Source: Sinorhizobium fredii NGR234
Lineage (GTDB): Bacteria; Pseudomonadota; Alphaproteobacteria; Rhizobiales; Rhizobiaceae
Reading direction: 5' to 3'
Assembly: GCF_000018545.1 (NCBI RefSeq)
Contig: NC_012586.1
Location: 1 to 64,000 of the forward strand
DNA: 64,000 bases
Positions 35,350 to 44,156 of this stretch are shown here, piece by piece (position 1 is the first letter of the stretch; every line of letters starts with the position of its first letter). The notes below the pieces were generated by a model that was not told where the DNA came from, ran no database searches, and saw only the letters and a list, made by a program, of their open reading frames with translations. The position numbers and the translations under genes are program-made.

Positions 35350-36858
35350 TCAATCCTCTTCGACGAAGACCTCCTCGCGCTTCGCCTTGACGCTCGGCAG
35401 GAACACGACGACGAGCACGATGGCAGCGATCAGCAAGAGGACGGCGCTGATCGGCCGGGTGACGAAGGTGGTCGGGTCGCCGCGCGACAGGATCATGGCG
35501 CGCCGAAGATTCTCCTCGAGCAGCGGCCCGAGCACGAAGCCGAGCAAGAGCGGTGCCGGCTCGCAGCGCAGCTTCAGGAGCAGGTAGCCGATGAGCCCGA
35601 AGAAGGCGACGGCGTAGAGGTCGAAGACGTTGGAATTGACGCTGTAGACCCCGATCGAGCAGAAAGCCATGATGATCGGGAAGAGCACGAAATAGGGGAT
35701 CTTCAGAAGCTTCACCCAGAGCCCGATCAGCGGCAGGTTCAGGACGACGAGCATCAGGTTGCCGATCCACATCGAGGCGATGATGCCCCAGAAGAGCGCC
35801 GGCTGTTCGACCGCGACATTCGGGCCGGGCACGATGCCCTGGATGATCATCGCGCCGATCATCAGCGCCATGACCGGGTTGGCCGGAATACCGAGGGTGA
35901 GTAGCGGGATGAACGAGGTCTGGGCGCCGGCATTGTTGGCGCTTTCCGGGCCGGCGACGCCGGCAATGGCGCCGCGGCCGAATTCCTCGGGCCGGTCGGA
36001 GAGGCGCTTTTCCACCGTGTAGGAGGCGAAGGCGGCGAGGATGGCGCCGCCGCCGGGCAGCACGCCGAGCGCCGAGCCGATCACCGTGCCGCGCACGACA
36101 GGCGCGAACATCCGCTTGAAATCCTCTTTCGTCGGCAGAAGCTCGCTGACCTTCGCCATCAGGACTTCGCGGGTCTTTTCGCTTTCGAGGTTGCGCAGGA
36201 TCTCGGCGATGCCGAAGACGCCGACCGCGAGCGCCACGAAGTTGAGGCCGTCGGCATACTCGCGAATGCCCAGCGTGAAGCGCGGCGTGCCGGTATAGAT
36301 GTCGGTGCCGACGAGGCCGAGCAGCAGGCCGAGCGCCACCATGGCGAGCGCCTTGACGACCGAGCCGTGCGCCAGCGCGACGGAGGAGACGAGGCCGACG
36401 ATCATCAGCGAGAAATATTCGGCGGCGCCGAATTCCAGCGCGATTTCGGTGAGCGGCGGCGCGAAGAGGGCGACGAGGAAGGTCGAGACCGTGCCGGCGA
36501 AGAACGAGCCGAGCGCTGCGACCGCCAGCGCCGTGCCGGCGCGGCCGTTGCGGGCCATCTGGTAGCCGTCGATGGCGGTGACGGCGGAGGAGGATTCGCC
36601 CGGCATGTTGATCAGGATCGCCGTGGTCGAGCCGCCATATTGGGCGCCGTAATAGATGCCGGCGAGCATGATCAGCGACGAGACCGGCTCGAGCTGGAAG
36701 GTGATCGGCAGCAGCATGGCGATCGTCGCCGTGGCGCCGATGCCGGGAAGCACGCCGATCAGCGTGCCGAGGAGCACGCCGATCAGGCAGAAGAGGAGGT
36801 TCGCCGGCGAAGCGGCGGTGGCAAAGCCGAGGGCAAGATTGCTGAAGAGATCCATCAT
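35350..36858 (-). CDS. tctA: tripartite tricarboxylate transporter large permease TctA
   Basis: 502 aa, about 12 membrane spans. GTLIGVLPGIGATATIAMLLPITF and GIYYGAQYGGSTTAILINMPGESSSAVTAIDGYQMARNGRAGTAL are TctA signatures, and VLPGGGAILAAFASYTVEKRL is the second repeat. It works with TctB (7 bp upstream) and the TctC binding protein. Citrate or another carboxylate is the likely substrate. Confidence 0.93.
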   Translation of the reverse strand: MMDLFSNLALGFATAASPANLLFCLIGVLLGTLIGVLPGIGATATIAMLLPITFQLEPVSSLIMLAGIYYGAQYGGSTTAILINMPGESSSAVTAIDGYQMARNGRAGTALAVAALGSFFAGTVSTFLVALFAPPLTEIALEFGAAEYFSLMIVGLVSSVALAHGSVVKALAMVALGLLLGLVGTDIYTGTPRFTLGIREYADGLNFVALAVGVFGIAEILRNLESEKTREVLMAKVSELLPTKEDFKRMFAPVVRGTVIGSALGVLPGGGAILAAFASYTVEKRLSDRPEEFGRGAIAGVAGPESANNAGAQTSFIPLLTLGIPANPVMALMIGAMIIQGIVPGPNVAVEQPALFWGIIASMWIGNLMLVVLNLPLIGLWVKLLKIPYFVLFPIIMAFCSIGVYSVNSNVFDLYAVAFFGLIGYLLLKLRCEPAPLLLGFVLGPLLEENLRRAMILSRGDPTTFVTRPISAVLLLIAAIVLVVVFLPSVKAKREEVFVEED

Positions 36859-36865
36859 CCGTCTC

Positions 36866-37327
36866 CTAGAACCGGACCCAGGGGCCGAAGCGTTCGAACG
36901 GCAGGTTGAGGCCGTAGCTGAACACCGCGACCGAGAAGATCGCCAGCCCCAGCGAGACGGCCAGCGCCCAGAGCGGCTTCATGCGATGCGAAGCGAAACA
37001 AGCGATCAGCGCCGTGAAGAACACGGCCGGCACGAAGCCCAGTCCCCGTACCGTCAGCCCGAAGAAGATCGGCGCCGGCAGGATGAAGAGCATGCCGCGG
37101 ATGGCGATCGGCCCCATCGGCTCGTGGTTCACCCGGGCCGACTGCACCAGGATGACGACGCCGAGCAGCGTCAGCACGACGGAGAGCAGCAGCGGGAAAT
37201 AGCCGGGGCCCATCCGGAAGGCGGTGCCGAGCTCGAGCCCGAAGGACTGCCAGGCGAAGAAAAGGCCAACGGCCGTCAGGATACTCCCGCACAGCGCGTT
37301 GGTGGCATCGAAGGAGATGGCTTTCAT
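36866..37327 (-). CDS. tctB: tripartite tricarboxylate transporter small subunit TctB
   Basis: 153 aa with four membrane helices. LGTAFRMGPGYFPLLLSVVLTLLGVVIL is the family signature. It sits directly before tctA, the standard order. Confidence 0.88.
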   Translation of the reverse strand: MKAISFDATNALCGSILTAVGLFFAWQSFGLELGTAFRMGPGYFPLLLSVVLTLLGVVILVQSARVNHEPMGPIAIRGMLFILPAPIFFGLTVRGLGFVPAVFFTALIACFASHRMKPLWALAVSLGLAIFSVAVFSYGLNLPFERFGPWVRF

Positions 37328-37422
37328 CTTGTCCCCATTTTATCGTTCGAACGCGGCCGCCAGCGTCCTGATGGCTTGGCCCTGATGTCTGGGCGATGTC
37401 CTCGCATTTTGCCGGCTCAAGC

Positions 37423-37530
37423 TCCTGCATGTTTCCTCGAAACGGAGCCGGTTCAAGGATAAGAACATGAAGGACTTCAAAGTGCTACAGCGAAACGTCT
37501 TGCGTCTGGAAAGACGCGCGGCGCCGTAGC
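37423..37530 (+). repeat. Sinorhizobium-type intergenic element, copy 2
   Basis: Shares blocks with copy 1 at 24269-24370 in the opposite orientation: CTGCATGTTTCC, GTTCAAGGAT, TCAAAGTGCTACAGCG, and GTCTGGAAAGACGCGCGGCGCCGTAG. More diverged than copy 1 in the first hairpin. Confidence 0.6.
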
Positions 37531-37543
37531 GGGCCGAGAGCAA

Positions 37544-37559
37544 GTTGACGGCTGTCAAC
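37544..37559. promoter_or_regulatory. parS-like palindrome, GTTGACGGCTGTCAAC
   Basis: Differs from the 6955/8057/8178 sites at one base (G for A at position 7), but still fits GTT-N4-GC-N4-AAC. It is about 29 kb from the nearest other copy. Confidence 0.55.
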
Positions 37560-37683
37560 TTTGCCGGCCGCCGGTCGAGTTCTCCGACCGGCCGCTGCCC
37601 CACAGCGCGGCCGGTCGGAGGCGATGCCGCTTTCGTCCCGCTCCCGGTTGGAGAACGGATCGGCGGCGGCTCGCGGGAGCCGA

Positions 37684-38661
37684 TTAGTCGGCGTACTGGC
37701 CGGCTGCCTCGATCACCGGCTTCCAGCGGGCGATCTCGCTTTCAAGCTTGGCCTTCAGCGCCGCCGGGGTCGCATCGGCTTCGCTCGAAGGTTCGGTGCC
37801 GAGCTCTGCGAAGCGGGCCGCGACGTTCTCGTCCTTCAGAGCCTTCTGCAGCGACTTCGACAGGCGATCGGTGACGTCGGCCGGCGTGCCCTTCGGTGCA
37901 TAGACGCCGTGCCAGATGCCGACCTGGAAGCCCTTGAGGCCGGCCTCTTCAGCCGTCGGCAGGTCGGGGAAGATCTTCAGGCGCTTCGGCGAGGTTGTGG
38001 CATAGGCCTTGATCGTGCCGCCCTGGATCTGCTTCGTGGTATTGGTCGTCTGGTCGCACATGATGTCGACCTGGCCGCCGAGCAGATCGGTCATTGCCGG
38101 GCCGGTGCCCTTGTAAGGCACGGTGGTGAGCGGCGTCTCGATGGCGCTCATGAACATCATGCCGCAAAGATGCGACGCCGCGCCGATGCCGGCATTGGCG
38201 ACCGTCACCGTATCCTTGTTGGCCTTGGCGTATTCGATCAGGCCCTTGAGGTCGGTCGGCTCGAAGTCCTTGCGGGCGACGATCGTCATCGGCACTTCGG
38301 TGACGAGGCCGACATATTCGAAGGCGTTCAGCGTGTCATAGGCGAGCTTGCGGTAGAGCGTGGCGCTGGTCGCCATGCCGATATGGTGCAGCAGGATCGT
38401 ATAGCCGTCGGGATCGGCCTGGGCGACGCGGCCCGCACCGAGCGTGCCGCCGGCGCCGCCGACGTTCTCGACGATGATCTGCTGGCCGAGATCCTTCGAC
38501 ATGGACTCGGCGACGAGGCGGGCGACCGTGTCGGTCGGGCCGCCGGCCGAGAAGGGGACCACCATGGTGATCGAGCGCTCCGGATAGGTTTGGGCGCTGG
38601 CCGAAGCGGCAAACAGCGAAACGGCGGCGGCGGCGCCCAGAAGCGCGTTCAAAATTTTCAT
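37684..38661 (-). CDS. tctC: tripartite tricarboxylate transporter binding protein TctC (Bug family)
   Basis: 325 aa. The signal peptide (MKILNALLGAAAAVSLFAASASA) leads to YPERSITMVVPFSAGGPTDTVARLVAESMSKDLGQ, the Bug-family opening. NVGGAGGTLGAGRVAQADPDGYTILL, the second ligand loop, follows. AGGAAAAG precedes the ATG at 38661. It should capture a carboxylate for TctAB. Confidence 0.92.
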   Translation of the reverse strand: MKILNALLGAAAAVSLFAASASAQTYPERSITMVVPFSAGGPTDTVARLVAESMSKDLGQQIIVENVGGAGGTLGAGRVAQADPDGYTILLHHIGMATSATLYRKLAYDTLNAFEYVGLVTEVPMTIVARKDFEPTDLKGLIEYAKANKDTVTVANAGIGAASHLCGMMFMSAIETPLTTVPYKGTGPAMTDLLGGQVDIMCDQTTNTTKQIQGGTIKAYATTSPKRLKIFPDLPTAEEAGLKGFQVGIWHGVYAPKGTPADVTDRLSKSLQKALKDENVAARFAELGTEPSSEADATPAALKAKLESEIARWKPVIEAAGQYAD

Positions 38662-38835
38662 CTTTTCCTCCCGGATGACGTGTCCACCAGCCGGCACGGT
38701 TCCTCCCGCCGGTTCTGGTTGCACCCATTAGCAAACGGGATTTTACCACAGACAACCGCTCTCAGCGGTCGTTTTGCGCATTTCCCGCAGGAGCGGCGGG
38801 GCGATGGGTGGATTTGGAAACAAAAGCGCCTGGCT

Positions 38836-38855
38836 ATGGGTGGATTTCCACCCAT
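38836..38855 (-). terminator. hairpin after the pseudouridine synthase gene
   Basis: ATGGGTGGA and TCCACCCAT form a 9-bp stem 9 bp past the stop codon at 38864. TTTTGTTT follows about 10 bases later on the minus strand. A second GATGGGTGGATTT (38802-38814) repeats one arm. Confidence 0.45.
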
Positions 38856-38863
38856 CGAAACGA

Positions 38864-39655
38864 TCAGGAACCGGTATGTCGCCGAAGATACTGGACCTCC
38901 GCCTCGCTCAGGGGCCGGCTCGCCCCCTTGGGCAGGTCGCCGAGACGGATTTCGCCGATCGAAACGCGAACGAGCCGCAGGCATTCGAAACCGAGTGCAT
39001 CCAGCATGCGGCGGATCTGCCGGTTGCGGCCTTCCTGAAGCTCGACCTCGATCCAGGAGTTTTTGTCGCCGCTCCTCAGGCGGCGGACGTCGATCGCCTT
39101 CAGCATCTCGCCGCCCTCGCTGACGCCGTCCATCATCGCCCGCGCCGCGGCCTCGTCGAAGAGGCCGCGAACCTGGACGTGGTAGGTCTTGCCGAGATGG
39201 GTGGCGGGATCAAGCAGGCGTTGCGCCAAGACGGTGTCGTTGGTGAAGAGCAGCAGTCCCTCGCTCGCCTTGTCGAGCCTTCCGACCGGCGACATGAAAC
39301 GGGCATCGACCTTGCCGAGGCAATCGAACACCGTCGGCCGCCCTTCCGGGTCGTCGCGCGTCGTCACCAGGCCGCGCGGCTTGTTCAGCATCAGATAGAT
39401 CCTGGCCTCGGCCGCGACCGGAGTGCCGTCCACGGTGATCCGGTCCCGGTCGATGTCGATCCAAAGCGAGAGGTCGGTCGTCTTCCGGCCGCCGACGCTG
39501 ACGCGGCCCTCGGCGATCAGCCTTTCGGCCTGGGTGCGCGAACAGTAGCCGAGCTTGGAGAGCGCCCGGGCAAGCGTCACGCGCTTGCCGGCAGCGCCGT
39601 CGTCAGCCTTCGTTCCGGCGCGTTTCGTGTCTGGCGAGGGGCGGCGCTGCTTCAC
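38864..39655 (-). CDS. RluB/RluE/RsuA-family pseudouridine synthase
   Basis: 263 aa. An N-terminal S4 RNA-binding domain (VTLARALSKLGYCSRTQAERLIAEGRVSVGG) precedes the catalytic domain. VGRLDKASEGLLLFTND holds the catalytic aspartate. LNKPRGLVTTRDDPEGRPTVFDCL and ELQEGRNRQIRRMLDALGF are standard. It modifies rRNA, but the exact position cannot be read from sequence. Confidence 0.9.
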   Translation of the reverse strand: MKQRRPSPDTKRAGTKADDGAAGKRVTLARALSKLGYCSRTQAERLIAEGRVSVGGRKTTDLSLWIDIDRDRITVDGTPVAAEARIYLMLNKPRGLVTTRDDPEGRPTVFDCLGKVDARFMSPVGRLDKASEGLLLFTNDTVLAQRLLDPATHLGKTYHVQVRGLFDEAAARAMMDGVSEGGEMLKAIDVRRLRSGDKNSWIEVELQEGRNRQIRRMLDALGFECLRLVRVSIGEIRLGDLPKGASRPLSEAEVQYLRRHTGS

Positions 39656-39922
39656 CCGTCAAGTCTCCGCGCTTGCTGCATTCAAACCGCTGCAGCCTCC
39701 TCCGTGCGCCTCTCGAAAAGACGCGCTGCTGCCCGGTGTCTCTGGCCCATCAGATACAACCGGAGTCAAGGGGCCGGACCCGAAAATCTTTTGATTGCGA
39801 CGCTTTGAGAGCAAGACCACAAGTGGTAGTCTTGCTCCAGACTTGTTTGAGGGGCCGTCTCGGAAAGGCGCTGTTTCCTGAAATGCGAGCGCTTTCTCCG
39901 ACGCTTGAGGGAGTCGCGTATC

Positions 39923-41344
39923 ATGCACAAGTCCGTTCTGGGGGGACTCGTCGCCCTGGCCGCATCATCCCTGCTGCAGATCGACGGCACGCCGCTCTCT
40001 TCGGCAGCGCTGGCACAGCAGGCAGCCGCACCGTCAACGCCCGCTCCGCCCGCGGAGCAGCCGGCGGCGCCCGAACCGCTGACCGATGACGAACTCGAGG
40101 TGCTGGTGGCGCGCATCGCGCTCTATCCGGACGAACTGGTAGCACTCGTCTCTGCGGCGTCGCTCTTTCCCCTGCAGATCATCGAGGCGGAACGGTTTCT
40201 CGAGGCTCGCAAGAAGAACGCCGAGCTGAAGCCGAAGGAAAGCTGGGACGGCAGCGTCATCTCGCTTTTGAACTATCCCGAGATCGTCAAGATGATGAGC
40301 GAGGATCTCGAATGGACCCAGGCCTTCGGCGAGGCGATCGCCAATCAGCAGAAGGACGTGCTGATCGCCATCCAGCAATTGCGCGACGAGGCGGTCGCCA
40401 AGGACATCATCAAGACGGACGACAAGATGAAGGTGGTCGAGGAGGGCGACAACATCATCATCCAGTCAGCGAGCCCCGAAACCATCTATGTGCCGCAGTA
40501 TCCGCCCGAGATGCTCTACGAGCCGGGTTACATGCCGGCACCGATCGATTATTACGACGATCCCTATCCCGCCTATTGGTATCCGGGCGCAGCCTTTTTC
40601 GCCGGTGCGGTCACCGGGGCGATCTTCGGCGCCATCGTCGACTGGGACGACTGGGGTGTCTGGGGCGGGCGCTGGGACGGCGACATCGACGTCGACTGCA
40701 ACAAATGCTTCAACAACATCGACTTCGACGGCAAGCTCAACTTCAACGACATCGACTGGAAGAATGTCGACCGCAGCAAGCTCAGCTTCGACCGCGACCA
40801 GTTCAACAAGTTCGACCGGACCAACATCAAGAACAACATCAAGGCCAGGGGCGACAACAACCTGCGCAACCGCGCCGCCGAGATCAACCGCGACCGGCCG
40901 CAGGCGCGCCCGGGTGGTGCCGGGGGTGGCCAGCTGAAGGACGTGCGCAAGAGCACGCTCGAAGGGCTGAAGGCCCAACCGAGACGGGACGCATCGGCAC
41001 GGCCAGGAACGCGTCCCGGCGGCGGGCAGGCGGCGGCAAGGGCGAAGGCCGGCGACCTAAAGCCGAGCGTCAACCGGCCGCAGGGCAAGAAGTCCTCCGT
41101 CAACCGGCCGGCCGGCAAGAAGAAGATGGCCTCGAAGGCGCAGAACCGGCCGAGGAAACCGTCCGGTCTCGGCAACGTCAATTCCGGCCGGCGCGAGGTC
41201 GCTTCGTCACGGCGTGGCGGCCACAGCATGGGCGGCGGCCATCGGGGCGGCGGACGCCCGCAAATGAGCCGCGGCGGCGGCGGCAGGCCGCCAATGGGCC
41301 GCGGCGGCGGTGGCCGCGGTGGCGGGCGCGGCGGCAGACGTTAA
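39923..41344 (+). CDS. DUF3300-domain exported protein
   Basis: 473 aa. A signal peptide (residues 1-33) is followed by the DUF3300 region: LEVLVARIALYPDELVALVSAASLFPLQIIEAERFL, then ASPETIYVPQYPPEMLYEPGY. A short hydrophobic segment (AAFFAGAVTGAIFGAIV) comes next. The middle is Asp/Asn-rich with repeated NxxD units, and the tail is Arg/Gly-rich and low complexity. ATG 39923 follows GAGGGAG. The DUF2950 gene starts 21 bp later. Function unknown; probably envelope-associated. Confidence 0.85.
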   Translation: MHKSVLGGLVALAASSLLQIDGTPLSSAALAQQAAAPSTPAPPAEQPAAPEPLTDDELEVLVARIALYPDELVALVSAASLFPLQIIEAERFLEARKKNAELKPKESWDGSVISLLNYPEIVKMMSEDLEWTQAFGEAIANQQKDVLIAIQQLRDEAVAKDIIKTDDKMKVVEEGDNIIIQSASPETIYVPQYPPEMLYEPGYMPAPIDYYDDPYPAYWYPGAAFFAGAVTGAIFGAIVDWDDWGVWGGRWDGDIDVDCNKCFNNIDFDGKLNFNDIDWKNVDRSKLSFDRDQFNKFDRTNIKNNIKARGDNNLRNRAAEINRDRPQARPGGAGGGQLKDVRKSTLEGLKAQPRRDASARPGTRPGGGQAAARAKAGDLKPSVNRPQGKKSSVNRPAGKKKMASKAQNRPRKPSGLGNVNSGRREVASSRRGGHSMGGGHRGGGRPQMSRGGGGRPPMGRGGGGRGGGRGGRR

Positions 41345-41365
41345 CCGGACGATGGGAGAACGACC

Positions 41366-42331
41366 ATGAGCAAGCTCTTTCATCCTCTTCTCCTGGGACC
41401 GGTTCTTCCGGGACTGGCGATCGGGCTCACGCTCGCCGTTGCGTCCATCGATCTGGCCTTCGCGCAGGTGAAGCCGCCGGAAAACATCGAGGACTACGCC
41501 GCAGCGGAGGATCCACCGGTATTCGACGATCCGGCCAAGGCGGTGGAGGCGCTCAAATCGGCGCTTGCCGCCAATGATTTCGACGGGGTCGCCAAGCTGC
41601 TCGGGCTCGACGCGGCAAAGGTGAGGACCGGCGAGGACGCGATGGAGACCTTCGCGCAGATTCGCGAGGGGGCGGCCCGCAATGTCCGGGTGCGCGATCT
41701 CGAAGGCCGCAAGATCATCGAGATCGGCGACCGGCTCTGGCCGCTGCCCTTCCCGATCACCAAGGGCGAGGACGGCAAATGGGCTTTCGACACCTATGTC
41801 GGGCTCGAGGAGATCGTCAACCGCCGCGTCGGCGAGAACGAGCTCCAGGCGATCGAGACGGCCCGCGCCTATGTCGAGGCGCAGAAGGACTATGCTTCGG
41901 TGGACCGCGACGCCGACGGTGTGCTCGAATATGCCCAGAAGCTGATCAGCAGCCCGGATCAGACCGACGGGCTCTTCTGGCCGGCCGATCAGGGCGACGG
42001 TGAAAGCCCGGTCGGCGACGCGATCAACGAGGCCGCTTTGGAAAAGGCCAAGGCCGGCGAGGGCTATTTCGGCTATCGCTACCGCATCCTGACCTCGCAG
42101 GGCGACAACATCGCCGGCGGCCGCTATGATTATGTCATCAACGACAACATGATTGCCGGCTTCGCGCTGATCGTCTGGCCGGTGACCTATGCCGAGACGG
42201 GCGTCAAGACCTTCCTCGTCAACCAGCAGGGCATCGTCTACGAACGGGATCTCGGGGCCAGCACCGCGGCGATCGTGCCGTTCATCGACCGCTTCGACCC
42301 GGACGACACCTGGACGGTGGTGAACGATTAG
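41366..42331 (+). CDS. DUF2950-family exported protein
   Basis: 321 aa with a signal peptide (cleavage near FAQV). The mature part contains VEALKSALAANDFDGVAKLLGLDAAKV, YVEAQKDYASVDRDADGVLEYAQKLIS and GYFGYRYRILTSQG, typical of DUF2950 proteins. These are commonly encoded with DUF3300 proteins, as here, so the two may form one envelope system of unknown role. Confidence 0.85.
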   Translation: MSKLFHPLLLGPVLPGLAIGLTLAVASIDLAFAQVKPPENIEDYAAAEDPPVFDDPAKAVEALKSALAANDFDGVAKLLGLDAAKVRTGEDAMETFAQIREGAARNVRVRDLEGRKIIEIGDRLWPLPFPITKGEDGKWAFDTYVGLEEIVNRRVGENELQAIETARAYVEAQKDYASVDRDADGVLEYAQKLISSPDQTDGLFWPADQGDGESPVGDAINEAALEKAKAGEGYFGYRYRILTSQGDNIAGGRYDYVINDNMIAGFALIVWPVTYAETGVKTFLVNQQGIVYERDLGASTAAIVPFIDRFDPDDTWTVVND

Positions 42332-42412
42332 GCCGGCAAACCGGCATCGGGCGGAAGCGCAGACGATTTTCCTCGCCTCGAGCGGAGCCCGCAGCTCATC
42401 CGGGGAAAGTCA

Positions 42413-43558
42413 ATGCACAATTTCGAGGAACGAGGCGCCGCCGCGCCACCACGCTCTGCCATTGGAGCCGCCATCGCCGAGTTTCGACGAACGCCCCTCC
42501 TTGCGCTCATCGTGTTCGTGCCTGTCGTCATCCTGCTGGAGCGGGTTTCGCCCGAGGCGCACACCCTGCTGTTTCTCCTTTCGGTCGTAGCTATCGTGCC
42601 GCTCGCCGCACTGTTGAGCCGTGCGACCGAGGCGGTCGCCGCGAAGACCGGAGACGCCGTCGGGGGCCTGCTCAACGCCACGCTCGGAAACCTGACAGAA
42701 CTGGTGATCTCGCTTGCGGCCCTGCAGGCCGGGCAATATCTGCTGGTCAAGGCATCGATTGCCGGTGCGATCGTCACCAACACCCTTTTCATGCTGGGAG
42801 GCGCCTTTCTCGTCGGTGGTCTCAAGCACCACCTGCAGGAATTCAACAGGGTGAACGCGCGCTTCCAGGCGAGCCTGTTGTTCCTCGCGACGATCGCCAT
42901 TCTGGTGCCCTCGCTGATCAGCGAAGTGGATCGCGCGCCCGCGGCCGCCTTCTCGCAGCAGCTGAGCCTGGGGTTGGCAATTCTTCTGATCATCGTTTAC
43001 GCGCTGGGCATGTTGTTTTCGCTCAGGACTCACCGCGAACTTTTCGCCAGCAGCGGCCACGCCGAAGAGGAGGAGAAACCCTGGCCGCTTCCGGTCGGGA
43101 CCGTCGTTCTGATTGTCGTCACGCTGCTGGTGGCGATGGTCAGCGAGATCTTCGTCGGCTCCGTCCAGGTCGCCGCCCAGCATCTCGGGATGACGCCGGC
43201 CTTCGTCGGCTTCATCGTCGTCGCCCTGGTGGGCGGGGCGGCGGAAATGACGTCGGCTTTCTCGGCGGCGCGCGCAAATCGCCTTGACCTAAGTGTCAGC
43301 ATCGCATTGGGCAGTGCCGCGCAGATCGCTCTTTTCGTGGCCCCGGTCCTGGTGCTCGTCAGCTATTTTGTCGGTCCGGCGCCGATGTCCCTGCAATTCT
43401 GGCCCGGAGCGGTTGCGATGATGCTGGTCGCGACGATGGCCGCAACGCTGTTGTCGAATGGCGGGCGCGCGGCCTGGTATGCGGGCGTCATGGCGCTGGC
43501 GGTCTATGCCATCTTCGGCTTGACGCTGTTTCTCCTGCCGCCCGGAGCGCCGTCGTGA
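42413..43558 (+). CDS. Ca2+/H+ antiporter (CaCA family, CAX/ChaA type)
   Basis: 381 aa, about 11 membrane helices. The two alpha repeats are present: GDAVGGLLNATLGNLTELVISLAAL and FVGFIVVALVGGAAEMTSAFSAARANRLDLSVSIALGSAAQIALFVAPVLVL. These acidic repeats exchange calcium for protons. An acidic cytoplasmic loop (AEEEEKPWP) is in the centre. Confidence 0.9.
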   Translation: MHNFEERGAAAPPRSAIGAAIAEFRRTPLLALIVFVPVVILLERVSPEAHTLLFLLSVVAIVPLAALLSRATEAVAAKTGDAVGGLLNATLGNLTELVISLAALQAGQYLLVKASIAGAIVTNTLFMLGGAFLVGGLKHHLQEFNRVNARFQASLLFLATIAILVPSLISEVDRAPAAAFSQQLSLGLAILLIIVYALGMLFSLRTHRELFASSGHAEEEEKPWPLPVGTVVLIVVTLLVAMVSEIFVGSVQVAAQHLGMTPAFVGFIVVALVGGAAEMTSAFSAARANRLDLSVSIALGSAAQIALFVAPVLVLVSYFVGPAPMSLQFWPGAVAMMLVATMAATLLSNGGRAAWYAGVMALAVYAIFGLTLFLLPPGAPS

Positions 43559-43584
43559 CGGCAGCGCCGTGTTGCTGATCGCAA

Positions 43585-44037
43585 TCAGCCCTTCGGGTCG
43601 CCGTCATCCATTGCCTGCGGATCGGTGCGGAAGTAGAGGCGCTGGATGACGGCCATCATCAGAGCCGTTGCCCATCCGAAGATGATCCAGCCATTGATCG
43701 CCTCGAAGGTCGCGACCTGGCGCCAGTCCCTGTCGAGAACGATGTCGCCGTAGCCGACCGTCGTGAAGGTGACGGTCGAGAAGTAGAGGGCGTCTTCAAA
43801 GCTCGGAAGGGCCTGCGCAAGATAGTAGAACGCTGCCCAGAGGCAGACATCGAACAGGATCGGGATGATCAGGTAGATGACCCAGGCCACGGTGACGAGA
43901 GTCGGATAATGGCTAAGGAAATCAGGCCGGTCCTTCTCCATCTGCCGGAAGGCCCGCAGTCCGGCGGACATGAAAAATGCCTGAATGGTGACCGTTGCCG
44001 CAATCAGCCCACCCGCGATGGCCAGCCGCAATATCAC
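43585..44037 (-). CDS. small two-helix potassium channel
   Basis: About 150 aa. An upstream GTG at 44049 is possible, but GTG 44037 has GGAGG five bases before it and is preferred. The selectivity filter TTVGYGD is preceded by the pore helix DALYFSTVTF and followed by a final membrane helix (INGWIIFGWATALMMAVI). Two earlier hydrophobic segments bring the total to about four. No regulatory domain is attached. Confidence 0.85.
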   Translation of the reverse strand: MILRLAIAGGLIAATVTIQAFFMSAGLRAFRQMEKDRPDFLSHYPTLVTVAWVIYLIIPILFDVCLWAAFYYLAQALPSFEDALYFSTVTFTTVGYGDIVLDRDWRQVATFEAINGWIIFGWATALMMAVIQRLYFRTDPQAMDDGDPKG

Positions 44038-44156
44038 TGACGCCTCCACAAGCTGGCGGAGCGCGCGCTTGCCTCCGCTTCAGCCCTTGGTTGCCACTGT
44101 ACCAAAGGCCCTGCATTAGATTGAACGATATAGCCAGGGCCCAGGCAATACGCGCT

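Larger units (their letters stand above)
37328..37683. other. 356-bp gap between tctC and tctB with repeat and parS-like site
   Basis: The tct transcript must cross this gap, which holds an intergenic element (37423-37530) and a parS-like palindrome (37544-37559). No gene is seen. Confidence 0.6.
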
